Shown in pieces: positions 33,701 through 45,368 of a stretch of DNA of 64,000 nucleotides. Under the pieces are notes generated by a model, which searched no databases, was not told the DNA's origin, and saw nothing but the letters and a program-made list of their open reading frames with translations. Within the stretch, counting starts at the first letter, position 1. Every line of letters starts with the position of its first letter. Origin of the DNA: Parasponia andersonii (taxonomy: Eukaryota; Streptophyta; Magnoliopsida; Rosales; Cannabaceae); contig JXTB01000478.1 of the NCBI GenBank assembly GCA_002914805.1, positions 242,943 to 306,942 of the forward strand. The letters are read 5' to 3'. Both the position numbers and the translations under genes were made by a program.

Positions 33701-35610
33701 ATGCACTGATCAAACTTCATTTTTAGGAATTTAGAATAGTTCAACATAATTGGATATCAATTTGGACTTAGAGATAGCAAATAACAGAAGAAGGAGGCAT
33801 CAAAAGAAGGTTTTATCCCAATCTACTTGATCGGGGATGCATTATAGCCTTGATAGGCGTAAAAAAAAAAATATAGGAAAATTATTAATAAAAATAAAAT
33901 ACAACCTGTGGGTTTAATTTGACATTTTAAAAAACACCAGGGATTCAATCAAAAATTAACAAATACATTGTAATTTATGGTAATTTTCCTCATCATAATC
34001 CAAGGTTTACTGGTTGATTTGCATGATTTACAAGTACGGGTAATAATTCGGTTATAACACGACGGTATGATTTTTTGCAAGTTAATGTTGAAGAAAAAGG
34101 ATTTAAATAAAAATTGGTTCAACCCACTTTGAACGATTCTTTTAACTAATGTTAAGTTCCGGTCAACCCATCAGACCAAAATTGGCTTGTTTGATCCACC
34201 AACAAAATACACAAATAATTAAACTATAAAAAATACGATTAATTTGATATATTTATAACTATTTATTATGGATTTATTAACTTATACATTCTATGTATTT
34301 GAGATGATAAGTTATTAGTCTAATTAACAAATTACTTCTAATTTATTTGTTTTAAAATAAGAAAACAATAGCCTTAAATGGGAAAATAAAAGTAGAAAAA
34401 AATGCTTCCTTCAAGGAAATTCTATATATAAGGGAAGTCTGGGTCACAAGCAAGCCAAGGGGTCACAATCAGGTTGTAAATTGCATTTTGTTCATCTAAA
34501 CGAGCTGAATGGGTTGATTGGGTCAACTTGTTTTTATTTGCAGGTCAGGTTGGTGTGGATGTTTGGGCTTTTAACCATATGGTCGAATTTTGGGTTCAAG
34601 TTTAAGAAATATCCATTTTCAAACACTGTTAAAAACGGTCAAATAGACATGTTTATAAAAAGGAAAAAAAACTAAAATATATTAATTTTTGTATATTTAT
34701 ATTAGTTTATCAGTTTATGAAAAAAAAAACCATATGTATTAATAAACTTAATATAAAATTGATATAGTGACATATAATTATGATACTAATATTAAATTGA
34801 TATACTAATACACAAAAATTGTTATATTGATATAAAATTGATCAAATAATGTATGCTAATATACTACTAAAATTGAAATACAAAAAATTTTTCTACTAAA
34901 AAAGGTCATTTCGCAAAAACTAATTTAAAGGGAACATTTATCAATAGAACCAGGCACTTCTTAAAATAAGTTTAAAAGGAAAAAAAAAAAAGTCACTTTT
35001 TTTTTTTTTTGAAAACAGAAGGTCACTTCATACTCCTAATGTCGCAAGGTGGTTCGGGTTAATAAAGTTTATATGCATATTAGACTTCAATCCAATATGA
35101 ATTCTACCTGTCAACGCGAATTACTGTATCTATTTACATATCTACGAAATCGACTACTCAGTTTTCACTTTGTCACCTATCCAGAACTACTAAATCTAGT
35201 GGTAATTTTTTTCAACTTATTATTTTTTATTTCAGTTTATTTAGTTTTAATTTGTTCGATGTACAGTTGTCGGGTTACTCAATTTTTCCGTTTCAAGGTT
35301 GAGAGACAAATCAATTTGAGAATTAAAGAGACCAGAGCCTATAGTTTTGTTTAAAGTTTTTTTAAAAAAATTAATTTATAAATGCTGTTTTAGAAGAAAT
35401 AAATTATTTAGTACATATTTATATGTTATATTCCCCAATAGAATGCATAGGTTATATTTTAAATAGTTTATATATCTTTTATACAGGAATTTTCCTTGGC
35501 AGTCAATTTGCCTAACTTGTTTATAAAAAAAAAAAAACAAATTGCCTGACTTAATTCGATTATTTAATTTCAATTTCCTTTTTTTTTTTTCATTTCAGGA
35601 TTAGTTGTAT
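30756..35610. other. Intergenic, no gene seen
   Basis: AT-rich throughout. Open frames at 31503-31712, 32268-32474, 34481-34675 and 35049-35354 are short, lack motifs and lack splice support. Small poly(A/T) tracts at about 33016-33028 and 34980-35010. I found no RNA gene or complete transposon. Confidence 0.5.
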
Positions 35611-36130
35611 TTTATTTTGCACGCCTCCATTGGAAAAACGACAACGACAGGCCCAAGTCCAAGATGTCCTGAAGTGGGGAAGTGAAACATGGGAATCACG
35701 GCAAATCTTAGAACAACACGTGTCTAGACCCCACGGCGGATGTGGACGTGTCAAGATCAAGGACGTACGAATTATATGGTCGAATTATTGGACTGACTAT
35801 ACAACACCACAATATGCATTACGTATACCANTATATTTAAGTTAATATTATTTAATTAACGTATTAAAATTTATTATAAATAAATTAATTAAAAAAATTT
35901 GGCATTCATATCATTATTTTTTTTATTATTATTATTATAATCAGGGCTGATGGCAAAGCAGAAGGTTGAAGGGGTTGCGTACTGCGCACCCGGATGTGAT
36001 GGGTGGGCCCCAGCAGAGAAAAAAAAGAGCTGACTCACACTAGAAAGCGCAGTAGGTGAAGGCGGCGGGGGTGACTTCACGTTGTCGTCATGCGCGATCC
36101 GCAATGCAATCGCTCTTGATCCACGCGCTC
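35611..36130. promoter_or_regulatory. GC-richer island with G-box/ABRE-like and TCP-like motifs
   Basis: In a very AT-rich neighbourhood this stretch has ACACGTGTC (35716-35724), GGACGTGTC (35744-35752), GTGGGCCCCA near 36005 and TTCACGTTG near 36078. These resemble ABRE/G-box and TCP-type promoter elements. A single N at 35831 splits it, and no gene start follows on either side, so it may be a promoter remnant or have lost its gene. Confidence 0.35.
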
Positions 36131-36394
36131 TGTTTTCTTTTTTTCCAAGCAATACGAGGACAATATAGTAAAGTAAACAACGTATACTAGACTCCAAACT
36201 CAAAGAAGCTTTTCTTTGGGTTCCTGTAAAGTCAACCATCTTTTTCTTACAAAAAGTAATGCATAATAACATTTCTAAATAAAATATATTCACGCTAAAT
36301 ACACTTTCGATTTTTTTTTGGCTAGATGAGTAGGACATTATTTATCGGAGCAGAATCTAAAAACATATACGGATGTTTCTCTATTTTAATTTGA
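36131..36394. other. Short intergenic stretch
   Basis: Nothing recognised; AT-rich DNA leading to the foldback repeat. Confidence 0.5.
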
Positions 36395-36750
36395 AGGATA
36401 TTATTATTTTTATATTTTGTATTTTAATATTTTATTTAAATTATATTTTTTATTTTTATTATTATCAATATTAATTTTTAGATTTGAAATTTATTATAAA
36501 TTTATATCCTGATATAAATTTAGAGCAGTTAATTTACCACTGTTTAAAAAATTAAAAATAAACCATATAAAAACTGATCCGATAATAAGTTTATTAAATC
36601 ATCTTGGTAAATTAACTGCTTTAAATTAGTGTCAGGGTATAAATTTGTAACAAATATTAAATCTAAGAATCAATATTGATAATAATTAAAACAGAAAGTA
36701 TAAACCGAACAAAATGTCAAAATACATGGTATAAAAATGATAATATCCCT
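36395..36750. mobile_element. Long-armed foldback (MITE-like) element
   Basis: Left arm 36395-36538 and right arm 36606-36750 are reverse complements over about 145 bases with scattered mismatches. For example the left arm ends TAGAGCAGTTAATTTACC and the right arm begins GGTAAATTAACTGCTTTAA, and the outer ends are AGGATATTATTATTTTTAT against ATAAAAATGATAATATCCCT. The loop is about 67 bases. No protein. A transcript would fold into one long hairpin. Target-site duplication not certain. Confidence 0.85.
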
Positions 36751-38013
36751 AATTTTTAAATTCTAAAATTTAGAATTTATAAAATGAAATTCAAAACTAA
36801 GAATTTTTAAAATTTAATACTCACAAAGTTGAATAATAAGAATTAATTTAGTTTTAATGAACGATTTTATATTTTATGTTATTAAAATTGATCAAACAAT
36901 TAACCCATTATATTAATTTTCAGAAATTCTTAATCCCTGCACATTATTTTACTAAGTTTAAATTGCATAATTTAAATTACAAAACACTAAAATTTAAGAA
37001 TATTTTTTTAGTTCACCCTATTTAATATTTAGATGTGCCATTTTATTATTAAGATGTCGTTCTAAATACATAAATAATACTAGTAAATAATTTTCTCTAC
37101 TGAAAACAATTATGTGAAAAATTACATAAAATTGTGAGATCCATAGTTGACTTTCTCTATTTTTTATAACTAACTTCTTTTTTTTTTCTTTATAAATATG
37201 CAAACTAAATAATATTGACTATTTTAAAAAAAGATAAGATGTAAATTTGGTTAGTTGAAAAGGAATTAAAAAAATATAATTTCAATAAATAAATAAACTA
37301 AATAAAAGGGAGTGTTACAAACTATCATGTAGGAGCCCCTTACTCTCTCTCTCTCTTAAAATTTCATCTTTTTCTACATTTCCTTTTTCTTTTGATTTCT
37401 TTCCACCATTTCTCTGAAGAATTTCGTAGTTGTTTTTTATTTCCTAATTTTGTACTCAATAATCCTTCCATTAGTGTGAAGAGATGCTTATTGTCATAAG
37501 AGTAGGTTTTATTTCATTTTTGTTATTTTTTTTAGTTTAATTATAGATATGAATATTATGTAATTTAAATTTTGAAAATTTTTATCACAAATGCTACATT
37601 ATTAGAGAAGATGGGTTTTATTGGAATTGAGGGTGTATTTTGATATAACGAAGGACTGACCATTTTTGTTGTACTCTGTGAATATATAGATCTTATGATG
37701 TCTTAGAAATTTATTGCTCTTTGGTAGAAATTGATTTTATATTCATTGTAAGTATAATAAACTCACACTTGTCTAGTAATGTAGTTAATGCTAGTGAATT
37801 GAACTTGAAAGATTGTAGTGATGGCTCTTGTCGATTATTTTTTGTTTCGGAAATCAAGCGGATCATACACATATTACGCATAAGTTATTATGTATTGTTT
37901 TATTTATTTTGGTTGTACTGCTTCAATTATATGGCAAAAAAATTATTATAAAAAGGAATTTCTTTTTTTTTTTCAAAATATGATGAAAAGTAAATTTAGG
38001 AACTTGATAAGGA

Positions 38014-38056
<43 letters not shown>

Positions 38057-39889
38057 TCAACGACTTCCCCAAAAACTAAATCTTATTTCCATTGAAGAAG
38101 GAAAAATATTTCGCTTAAAAATATTCACAAAGAAAGATAATTTTCTTTTTCATAATATAGTTGTAATTACAATTATACATAATTGAGTTTTTTCGCTGTT
38201 GTTTTTATTTTTATTTTTTTTCATAACTTTAAAAAGCATTGCAAAATAGGAGAGCTAGCTCAAACTCGTAGTATAGTGAAACAAAGGGCAGAGTTGTGAA
38301 TCCCAAAACCCACATAAATGGAATGATCGGGGGTTAATGGCATTATTGGTTTCCAATATATTACAACTTTGGTATATTAGTCTTCAATCTTTTTTATTTT
38401 TATCGTAACAGTTAAGTACTAAACGTTTATCTTTTTTATACTATTAGTTCGTTTGATATAATTTATCTATAATTCTATTAAAATTCATTTGAACGAGAAA
38501 AATTTTGTATCATTATTAAATCAAAAGTTTGGTCGTGTTAATCTAGGCAACAAAGCACAGTGATATTTTGTGAGGAAATTTATTGGCCATGTTTGTAACA
38601 AAATGAATGTATGTTATGTTAATTCGACAAAGTTGAAAACCCAAAAAAAAAATAGAAAAAACAGCGAAGACGAAAAAAGACAAAGTAAAAAAATTGTAAT
38701 TCTTTAAAAAAATGAAAAAAAAAAATTGAAAATAGTGAGCAGTGAGCGTGTGCGGTGATAGGATGGGTGATTTGATGTAAAGGGTAATGAGAGAGAGAGA
38801 GAGAGGGGGGGGGGCATTGTCTCAAAATCTGAGCGTCGTGTATTTTCAAAATCCCATTTTGCATCAATGTCACTCTCATCTTTCTCTCTCTCTTCTCTGA
38901 AAATTGCTTGTGTTTGATTGCGATGGACGGACTTGTGATGGATGGAATTGCTGAATTGATACATACATATAGTTCATTAATCATTTCTTATCTGTTGAGA
39001 TTTCAAATCCTCCTTTCCTCTCAGCCATTGTAACACCACGTGAAATCCAAAATAAAATAATTACTTCGGCCTTCTGTAGCAATTGCCAATTAGCATCGCT
39101 TTTACCTTTGAATGAATTTTAAGAAAAGGAATAAAAACCTTGTCAAACCAACATTCATTTATAGTCTTTAATTTTTTGTCGGCCAAAAAAATTTTGAAAA
39201 ATCACATATTTTTGGAAATATTTTTAACTCACTGATAAAAATGGATTACAATATAACAAAAATAAATAGAATAGTAGCCGACTCAAATACCACTGCTTAA
39301 TCAATATAGCGAATACAAAATATACGTATTTATTAGACGACGATTACATTTAAAAAATAGTCATGATCTCGTAAACGAAGTCAAGTCCAAAAGTGATCGA
39401 TTACTTACTTCAAAATAAGGTGATCATCCATCTATATTCACGAAGTATTCCCCACTTCAAAGAGCTAAGAAATTGACCAAGAAAAGGCCGACCACACATA
39501 ACAAGTAGTGCTCACTTCCAAAAGAGTCCCAAAGAATAATTACTTTATTTGACACATATTAATATTATTTTAAGACAAATTTGGTACATGTATTAACTTT
39601 GTATTGTAGTAGCTTAATACAATACATTATTTGGCATTACTCATGAATTGTACTAACTAATACAATACATAATTTTCATACAATACAAGGTGTATTGTCT
39701 AATACCGATAAAAAAAAAAACTTTTGTATTACACTGCATTATAATATTAAGAGCTTATTTTGTTATACTTTATTTATTTTTATTTTTTCTATTTGAACAA
39801 AAATTTTAATAATATTAAAATTTTCATCTCCAAAATTTGTTAGACATAAAATTCAAAACTATAAAAGAACTACTGAAATTTTTCCGTTT
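36751..39889. other. Intergenic, no gene seen
   Basis: Contains a (TA)n microsatellite at 38017-38052, a (GA)n-G run at about 38791-38814 and CT-rich DNA at 37342-37360. The minus-strand open frame at 38619-38984 is made of CT/GA-repeat and poly(A) tracts. No gene or RNA identified. Confidence 0.5.
38017..38052. repeat. (TA)n microsatellite
   Basis: About 18 uninterrupted TA units, the longest in the window. Confidence 0.95.
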
Positions 39890-40460
39890 ATGTGTAAAAA
39901 TAGTATTCTTCCCGATCAATTTTTCGAAAATGGTAATTTTAAAAATAGTACTTTAAAGGGATCTTACAAAATTCTAAACCCCGAGTACCAAAAATAGAGA
40001 AATCCTGGATGGGCTGAATTTTTTGAAAAATTCAAGATTTAGAAAAATATTACTTTTTAAAAGTTTTTATGAAAAAAATAATTTTAATAAATATCTAGAA
40101 AAATATAATTTTTTCAAAATTTATATTTTTTAATGATACTCTAGGTAACCAATCTAATTGTTTGATGTAATCAGTCAAGTTACTTGAGGTAACTTAATTA
40201 GTTACTTCAGGTATATCATCAATTAATAGAAAGTATTATTTTTCTAATTAAAATCTTGGATTTTTCAAACAATATCAAAATTAGGGATTTTTCATTTTTT
40301 CTGAAAAATTATCATAAAAAAATCATATTTCCTATTTTTTTAAATTAACTTATGAGTGATATTTTTCTAAATGAACTTTTGGAAAGTGATATTTTTCAAT
40401 ATTAATTTTTAAAAATTGATATTTTACTAAAATTACAAAATTTTAATTTGAGTTTTTTAA
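39890..40460. repeat. Dispersed AT-rich repeat family A, copy 3
   Basis: Longest copy. Core reads CAGTCAAGTTACTTGAGG then TAACTTAATTAGTTACTTC, flanked by several 'gatatttttc' and 'tttttaaaaa' blocks on both sides, in the same style as 7240-7575 and 17110-17400. The blocks on the two sides look like reverse complements of each other in places, which suggests an old inverted-repeat element. Confidence 0.5.
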
Positions 40461-41786
40461 AATAAGAAAGTCACTTAAATTTTAATTTTTTTTATGTAAA
40501 TTTGCTAATTAATACAATACAATATGTTTGCTTACCAAACATTAATTTAATAAAACCTTTTAACACAATGCAATACTAAACATAGTATTGTATTATTTTA
40601 ATACAATATAATAAAACGCGATATAAAACAATGCATTATAATACAATACAATACATCAAATCAAATATGGAGAAATCTTATAATGGGAATCTTATATTTA
40701 TGTTGGCTCTTCTTTTTTTTTTTTTGTCTCAATTATCTTTTTGGCATATAAAGTGAAAATTTTTTAGAAGAACAAAAAGGGGCTTAATCTTCCGTTGACT
40801 GCATTTGTTCTTATTTATTTCTTCAATATTGCTTTTATGCATTGTTTTTAAGAAAGGGTGCGAGGTTTTTTTTTTTTTTTGTGAAATATGAGAGTTTATA
40901 TGTATACACTAAATTGGTGTACAAGAAGATAATTTTAGCAAAGTTACTTTGTTAATAAAAAATATCTATTAAATTCAGGTGTGAGAAGACCAGACGAAGG
41001 GTTGGCAATAAAACCACCTATATATTTTTTATTGTTATACTTCTTCATTTAAATCTCTTACTATTTTCTCTATAATGTTAATATTCTTTCGACTATACAA
41101 GCTTTTAAGTCGTTCACAAGATTATATATATATATATATATATATGCATAATTTTATATACTCGAAGTGGTACCTAATACTTATTGAATTGGAAGTGCAT
41201 AAAGAAATAAATAAATATACGTAACAAAATTACCCATTATGCACGCCAGAAAATATGGAGTTTGACATTGGGTACCGAATTATGCCTTTAATTAGTGAAA
41301 CATTCCTTAATTAAATCTATCTCACTCATAGTAAAGCGGTAATTTACAAAGGTAATTTACTTTGTGCTATTATATTATTTAACGTATAATCAAATTCAAT
41401 AGATGTGGCGATCTTTTAGGATTTCTTAATAATGGGTTTTAGTATCTTTTACTTCGTTTCATTAGTTTCGCCTAAATGTTTTGTGTTTTCGGAAATATTA
41501 GGGATAGTAATTTGTTTTGATGAGTTAATTTTATGTGTTTCAATGATTATATATAATAATACACATATTCTAAATTTATTCCAACCCGTTAAATAACCAT
41601 ATTGGAATATGATCAGTTTATAATCAAAAGGGGTAAACAACATGTTGATATGGATTTTGGTTCGTGAATAAAAGTGTGCCATGTATCCTTGAGTGATTCT
41701 TTTTTGAATGAAGCTAAAACCCATATTTTGACACAGGTATGGTCCGTATAATCTTAAAAAAACATTATAGATGAACTTTATACTAA
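40461..41786. other. Intergenic, no gene seen
   Basis: AT-rich; (TA)n at about 41124-41146. A minus-strand open frame of 123 codons (41449-41820) has no motif and runs into the LTR-like segment that follows. Confidence 0.5.
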
Positions 41787-42550
41787 CTGACGGGGGTGGT
41801 ATCAGTGTGGTACTTACCAAATCTTTTACACAAAAAAAATAATTAGTGATATATTCAATGAAGTATTCTCAATGAATTGAATAGTAATAAAACATTATAA
41901 GAGGACCAGAAAAGCTAAGAGACAAATAGAATTTTGGGAATTTGTGATTGCTTACCTCTTTCAGGTGACTATTTATAGTGATTTTGTGGTCCCTAAATAT
42001 TAGGATTATTGTCCACGTGTCTCTGAAAAATATAAAGAAATCTTACCTATCCGCTTATATAGACAAGAGCCTATGATTGAGCTAGGTGTCGACCGTTTTG
42101 CAAATTGCACCGTCCTTTATTTTATCATTTGGTCATAACCAAGATATTACTTAATATCGACTAGTTTCTCCAGTTATTTGTTGTTGGTTTTCTATTGTGG
42201 ACGTTTGGCTGGTTAGTACGAGTTATAAACTCCAATTAGGTGTTGGTATTCACATTTGTAGATTTGATTTCTTTGGTATTCTAACCAGGTCATTTTTTTT
42301 TCAAGAGTTGCTCGGATTGTCCTTACGGATTATAAGATAATATAACCTAGTCCACCTTTCATAGTCCGATCTAGTCATTTGACTTTCCAATAGCTGCTCT
42401 GCCTATAAGTAATCAGTCTACTTGGTCTTCTTTAAGCAGCTCGGCTCATAATGAATTTTGTGTTGTTTTAAGTATGTTGCCGCAACATGTCATTTTTTAC
42501 TTCATTTAGGAGCCACGTGTCATTTTTTTGACTGTTTGGGAAAATACTCT
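41787..42550 (-). mobile_element. Possible solo LTR of a Gypsy element
   Basis: Begins TGACGGGGGTGG in plus reading, like the LTR starts of the Tat elements here. The minus strand has a textbook TATA box (CTATAAATAG at about 41974), and on its upstream side lie CCACGTGTC words (about 42014 and 42524) of the kind common in plant LTR promoters. No gag/pol, PBS or paired LTR is seen, and the far end is uncertain. Confidence 0.35.
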
Positions 42551-44877
42551 CAATAAACACATCTAAGTTGTTCGCATGAATAGTTTATATTCGTATTATA
42601 TTAATGTCCAGTTAGTTGTTTAGCATTAGTCAGTTAGAATATATTCATTAAAATCCTTCGGTGTAAATTTATATACATATATACATTATAGAAATTTAAA
42701 ACACAAGCACGTGTAAAAAATGCGCAAAATATCGAATAATATAGATTAAAGATTAAAAGCCTCTAAAATATTTAAAAAAAATTGAATGAAACTTCTCATG
42801 CGATTACATTAAAAGTTGATTAAATGGCACTATCAAATATAAGCAACAAATAAAGAGTGAAAAAGAGCACCTTGTCCAAGAGGAAAAAAAAATAATTAAA
42901 TCAATTCTCCATAATTAATATATATGAGAGTAAGTCCAATGAGATATATGAGTAAATCCAGCGAAAAGCGGACCAACAAACTCTACTATCTCTAGAAACA
43001 ATAAATTATAAGTCATTCTTTAAAGTCATCGGTTCACTCATTGAAAGCACCTATCAATAAATACCTCAATAGATCATAGAGGATGTCTATTAATATACGT
43101 CATAGTAGGTTGTTACGAGTTGACCTTAATAAATAGTTTATGGTAAGTCAAAGGAAAAAATCAAACTCATTTTTCAAACTCATTGGCTTCTTTTTTTTTC
43201 CATACATTTTTGAAACTACTTGGTTTTAGGATCTTAGACCTGAATATTTATGATAATTTTATTTTCGAATTCTGGCCCATACATTTAGTGCTGAATTCTA
43301 CTTTTGGTCCCTAGTATTTAACACGAGCAATTATTAAAAAAATTTTATTTTTTTCACATCAATTTGAAAAATGGCCTTTTTACACCTATTTTATGTTTTT
43401 ATATGAATACGCTAAATGGCCGGTTTTTTTTTCGGTAAATCGCTTTAATTGAAATAGATATAGACGTCCAATATACCTTATTGATGTGCTTACTCTTACT
43501 CACATAAATAGCTTATAAGAAATACTTGAATTCAGTATTATATCCATATTTACAAGTTTGCATGTAAGTACCGGTTATTTGTCCAATTTGAATTTAACAC
43601 ATATAATTGTGTATCAACAAAATTAAACAATTCAATTCATTGTTAAGCGCGTGAACAAAATTTTGATTGAATTTGTATGCAAGTGATACATTTTGATGTG
43701 ATTTTAACTTAACAATTCTTTTTTAAAAGAAAACCTTCACTTGTAATTTCTCGAATTTTGTTGGCACGTATAGTGACTCAAATTTGTACCCTTAAGGTGA
43801 TTTTCAATTTCCAAGCCACAATTAAAATAACTGCAAGTTGTAGGCTTCAGACACTAGGTTATGTTTGGTACGAAAGAAAAAAAAGGAGACTAAAGAAAAT
43901 TTATGTTATTTGGTAAAAAAGAAAAAGAAAAGGAAGAGAAAAGGAGAGAAAAAGAGAAAGTAAAAAAATAATAGGACCTATTTAAATATTTTTTTCCAAA
44001 AAATAAACAGAAAAAAGAAAATAAAAATTTTTTATTCATATTTTACAGTCAATTTACTAAATTAATTATGCATATTAATTTTAAAATTTTAATAAAAAAA
44101 TAAAACTGTTATTTTAAAATATAATAATTTTTTTTCTTTACTATATACCAAACAATAATAAAAAAAACACTATATTTTAAGATTTAATCTTACACATTTT
44201 TTTTTTCATAATTTTTCTTTCATTTCTACCAAATCTAGCCTAAATATAAGGTGGAAAGAGACCCCCGCTCTTTTAATTTTTCGGCATTGAGGACATTAAA
44301 TTCGGAACAAATGAGCAAAACCCCGAATCCCAAAAAACAGAGATTTGGGTCATCAGTGAATCCCACAGCCAAAATAGTCTTTTGCATAAAACAGAAAAAT
44401 ACTTGGCCGCATAGAGAGAATAGGAGATTATTATTATTATTATTATTAAAACATAAAACAAAAGAAAAAAGTGGGTGTGGATTTTACCAAGGTTCACTTC
44501 CATCGATTTAATTATTTTAATTTTGTACCGCGCTGACAGATGAGATATGAAACAGCTTTATCGATACATGGTGAAAAATCTCTCTCTTTTTAATTAAAAA
44601 AAACTATCCAAGTTCTCTTCCATCTATTATCTCCATTTAATTGTTTATTATTTCTTTAAAAAAGAAAAAAATCTCTCTCATTCAAACACACACACACACA
44701 ATCTCTCTCTTAAAAACTACTTTCTGTTCCCTCCCTTTCATTTTCTTCACTGACAGAGGAATACCTGCACACTTTCTCATGCACGCACGCATACTCAAAC
44801 CAGACTAGTACGCCACACCACCACCACCACCACCATCACACCCCCTTCTTACACTCTATCTTTCTCTCTCTAGAGCT
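42551..44877. other. Intergenic, distal upstream of the NAC gene
   Basis: No gene. Contains an (ATT)n tract at about 44428-44449, CT-rich and (CA)n runs at 44670-44715 and a CAC repeat at 44816-44836. The last few hundred bases could be promoter of the NAC gene. Confidence 0.45.
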
Positions 44878-45368
44878 ATGGATATGATATATATTAGGGG
44901 GGCCAGCCATGGCAGTAAGGAGAGAGAGAGAGAGAGGAAAGAGAAGTTCAGAGCGAGAGATAGAGCAGAAGAAGACAAACCAATGCAGCAGAGAAATAAC
45001 GCGGATATAATATATTATATATGCATATTTATTTCCAGCCATCTCATACCTTATTATTTCTCCCCTTTTTTTCTCTCTGCCACTCATTCATCAAATCCCT
45101 ATGAAAACCCCCTTGTATACTCTTTCTCTTGCTCTTCCTTCAACCTAACCAACCAACCAAACAAACCCACCTCCATCTCAAGTTTATAAAACGTTACTTA
45201 TTATCCCCTACTCCCTTGTTCTCTCTCACTCTCTCTCGATTACTCTTCTCAAGTATGCACCTCCACCACCCTTAGAAATCGACTCCAAAATCCCCCCCAT
45301 CTGGGTTTCTCTTATTCTCTCTCGTTTTCATCTTCTAAGTAGTAAAAAAAAAAGTTACTTTCTGTACC
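44878..45368 (+). promoter_or_regulatory. Probable promoter and 5' UTR of the CUC2-like gene
   Basis: A TATA-like TTTATAAAAC at about 45183-45192 would place the start site near 45215, giving a leader of about 150 bases rich in CTCTCT. A GA tract at about 44919-44937 lies upstream. Long open frames here come from these repeats and are not read as genes. Assignment is by consensus only. Confidence 0.45.
45255..45275 (+). promoter_or_regulatory. Upstream ORF in CUC2-like leader
   Basis: If transcription starts near 45215, the first ATG in the leader is at 45255 and opens a six-codon frame (MHLHHP) that stops at 45275, 93 bases before the main ATG. Such short upstream frames can lower translation of the main ORF. 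Confidence 0.4.

Noticed and set aside
38619..38984. 121-codon minus-strand frame
   Set aside because: Derived from GA/CT repeat and poly(A) tracts; no motif.
41796..41806. TGGTATCAG, resembling the start of an initiator-Met primer-binding site
   Set aside because: The match ends after nine bases (followed by TGTGG, not AGC) and no LTR ends just before it on the plus strand.
44878..45189. 103-codon plus-strand frame upstream of the NAC gene
   Set aside because: Built on a GA microsatellite and leader-like DNA, with an open antisense frame of similar size; more likely promoter region.
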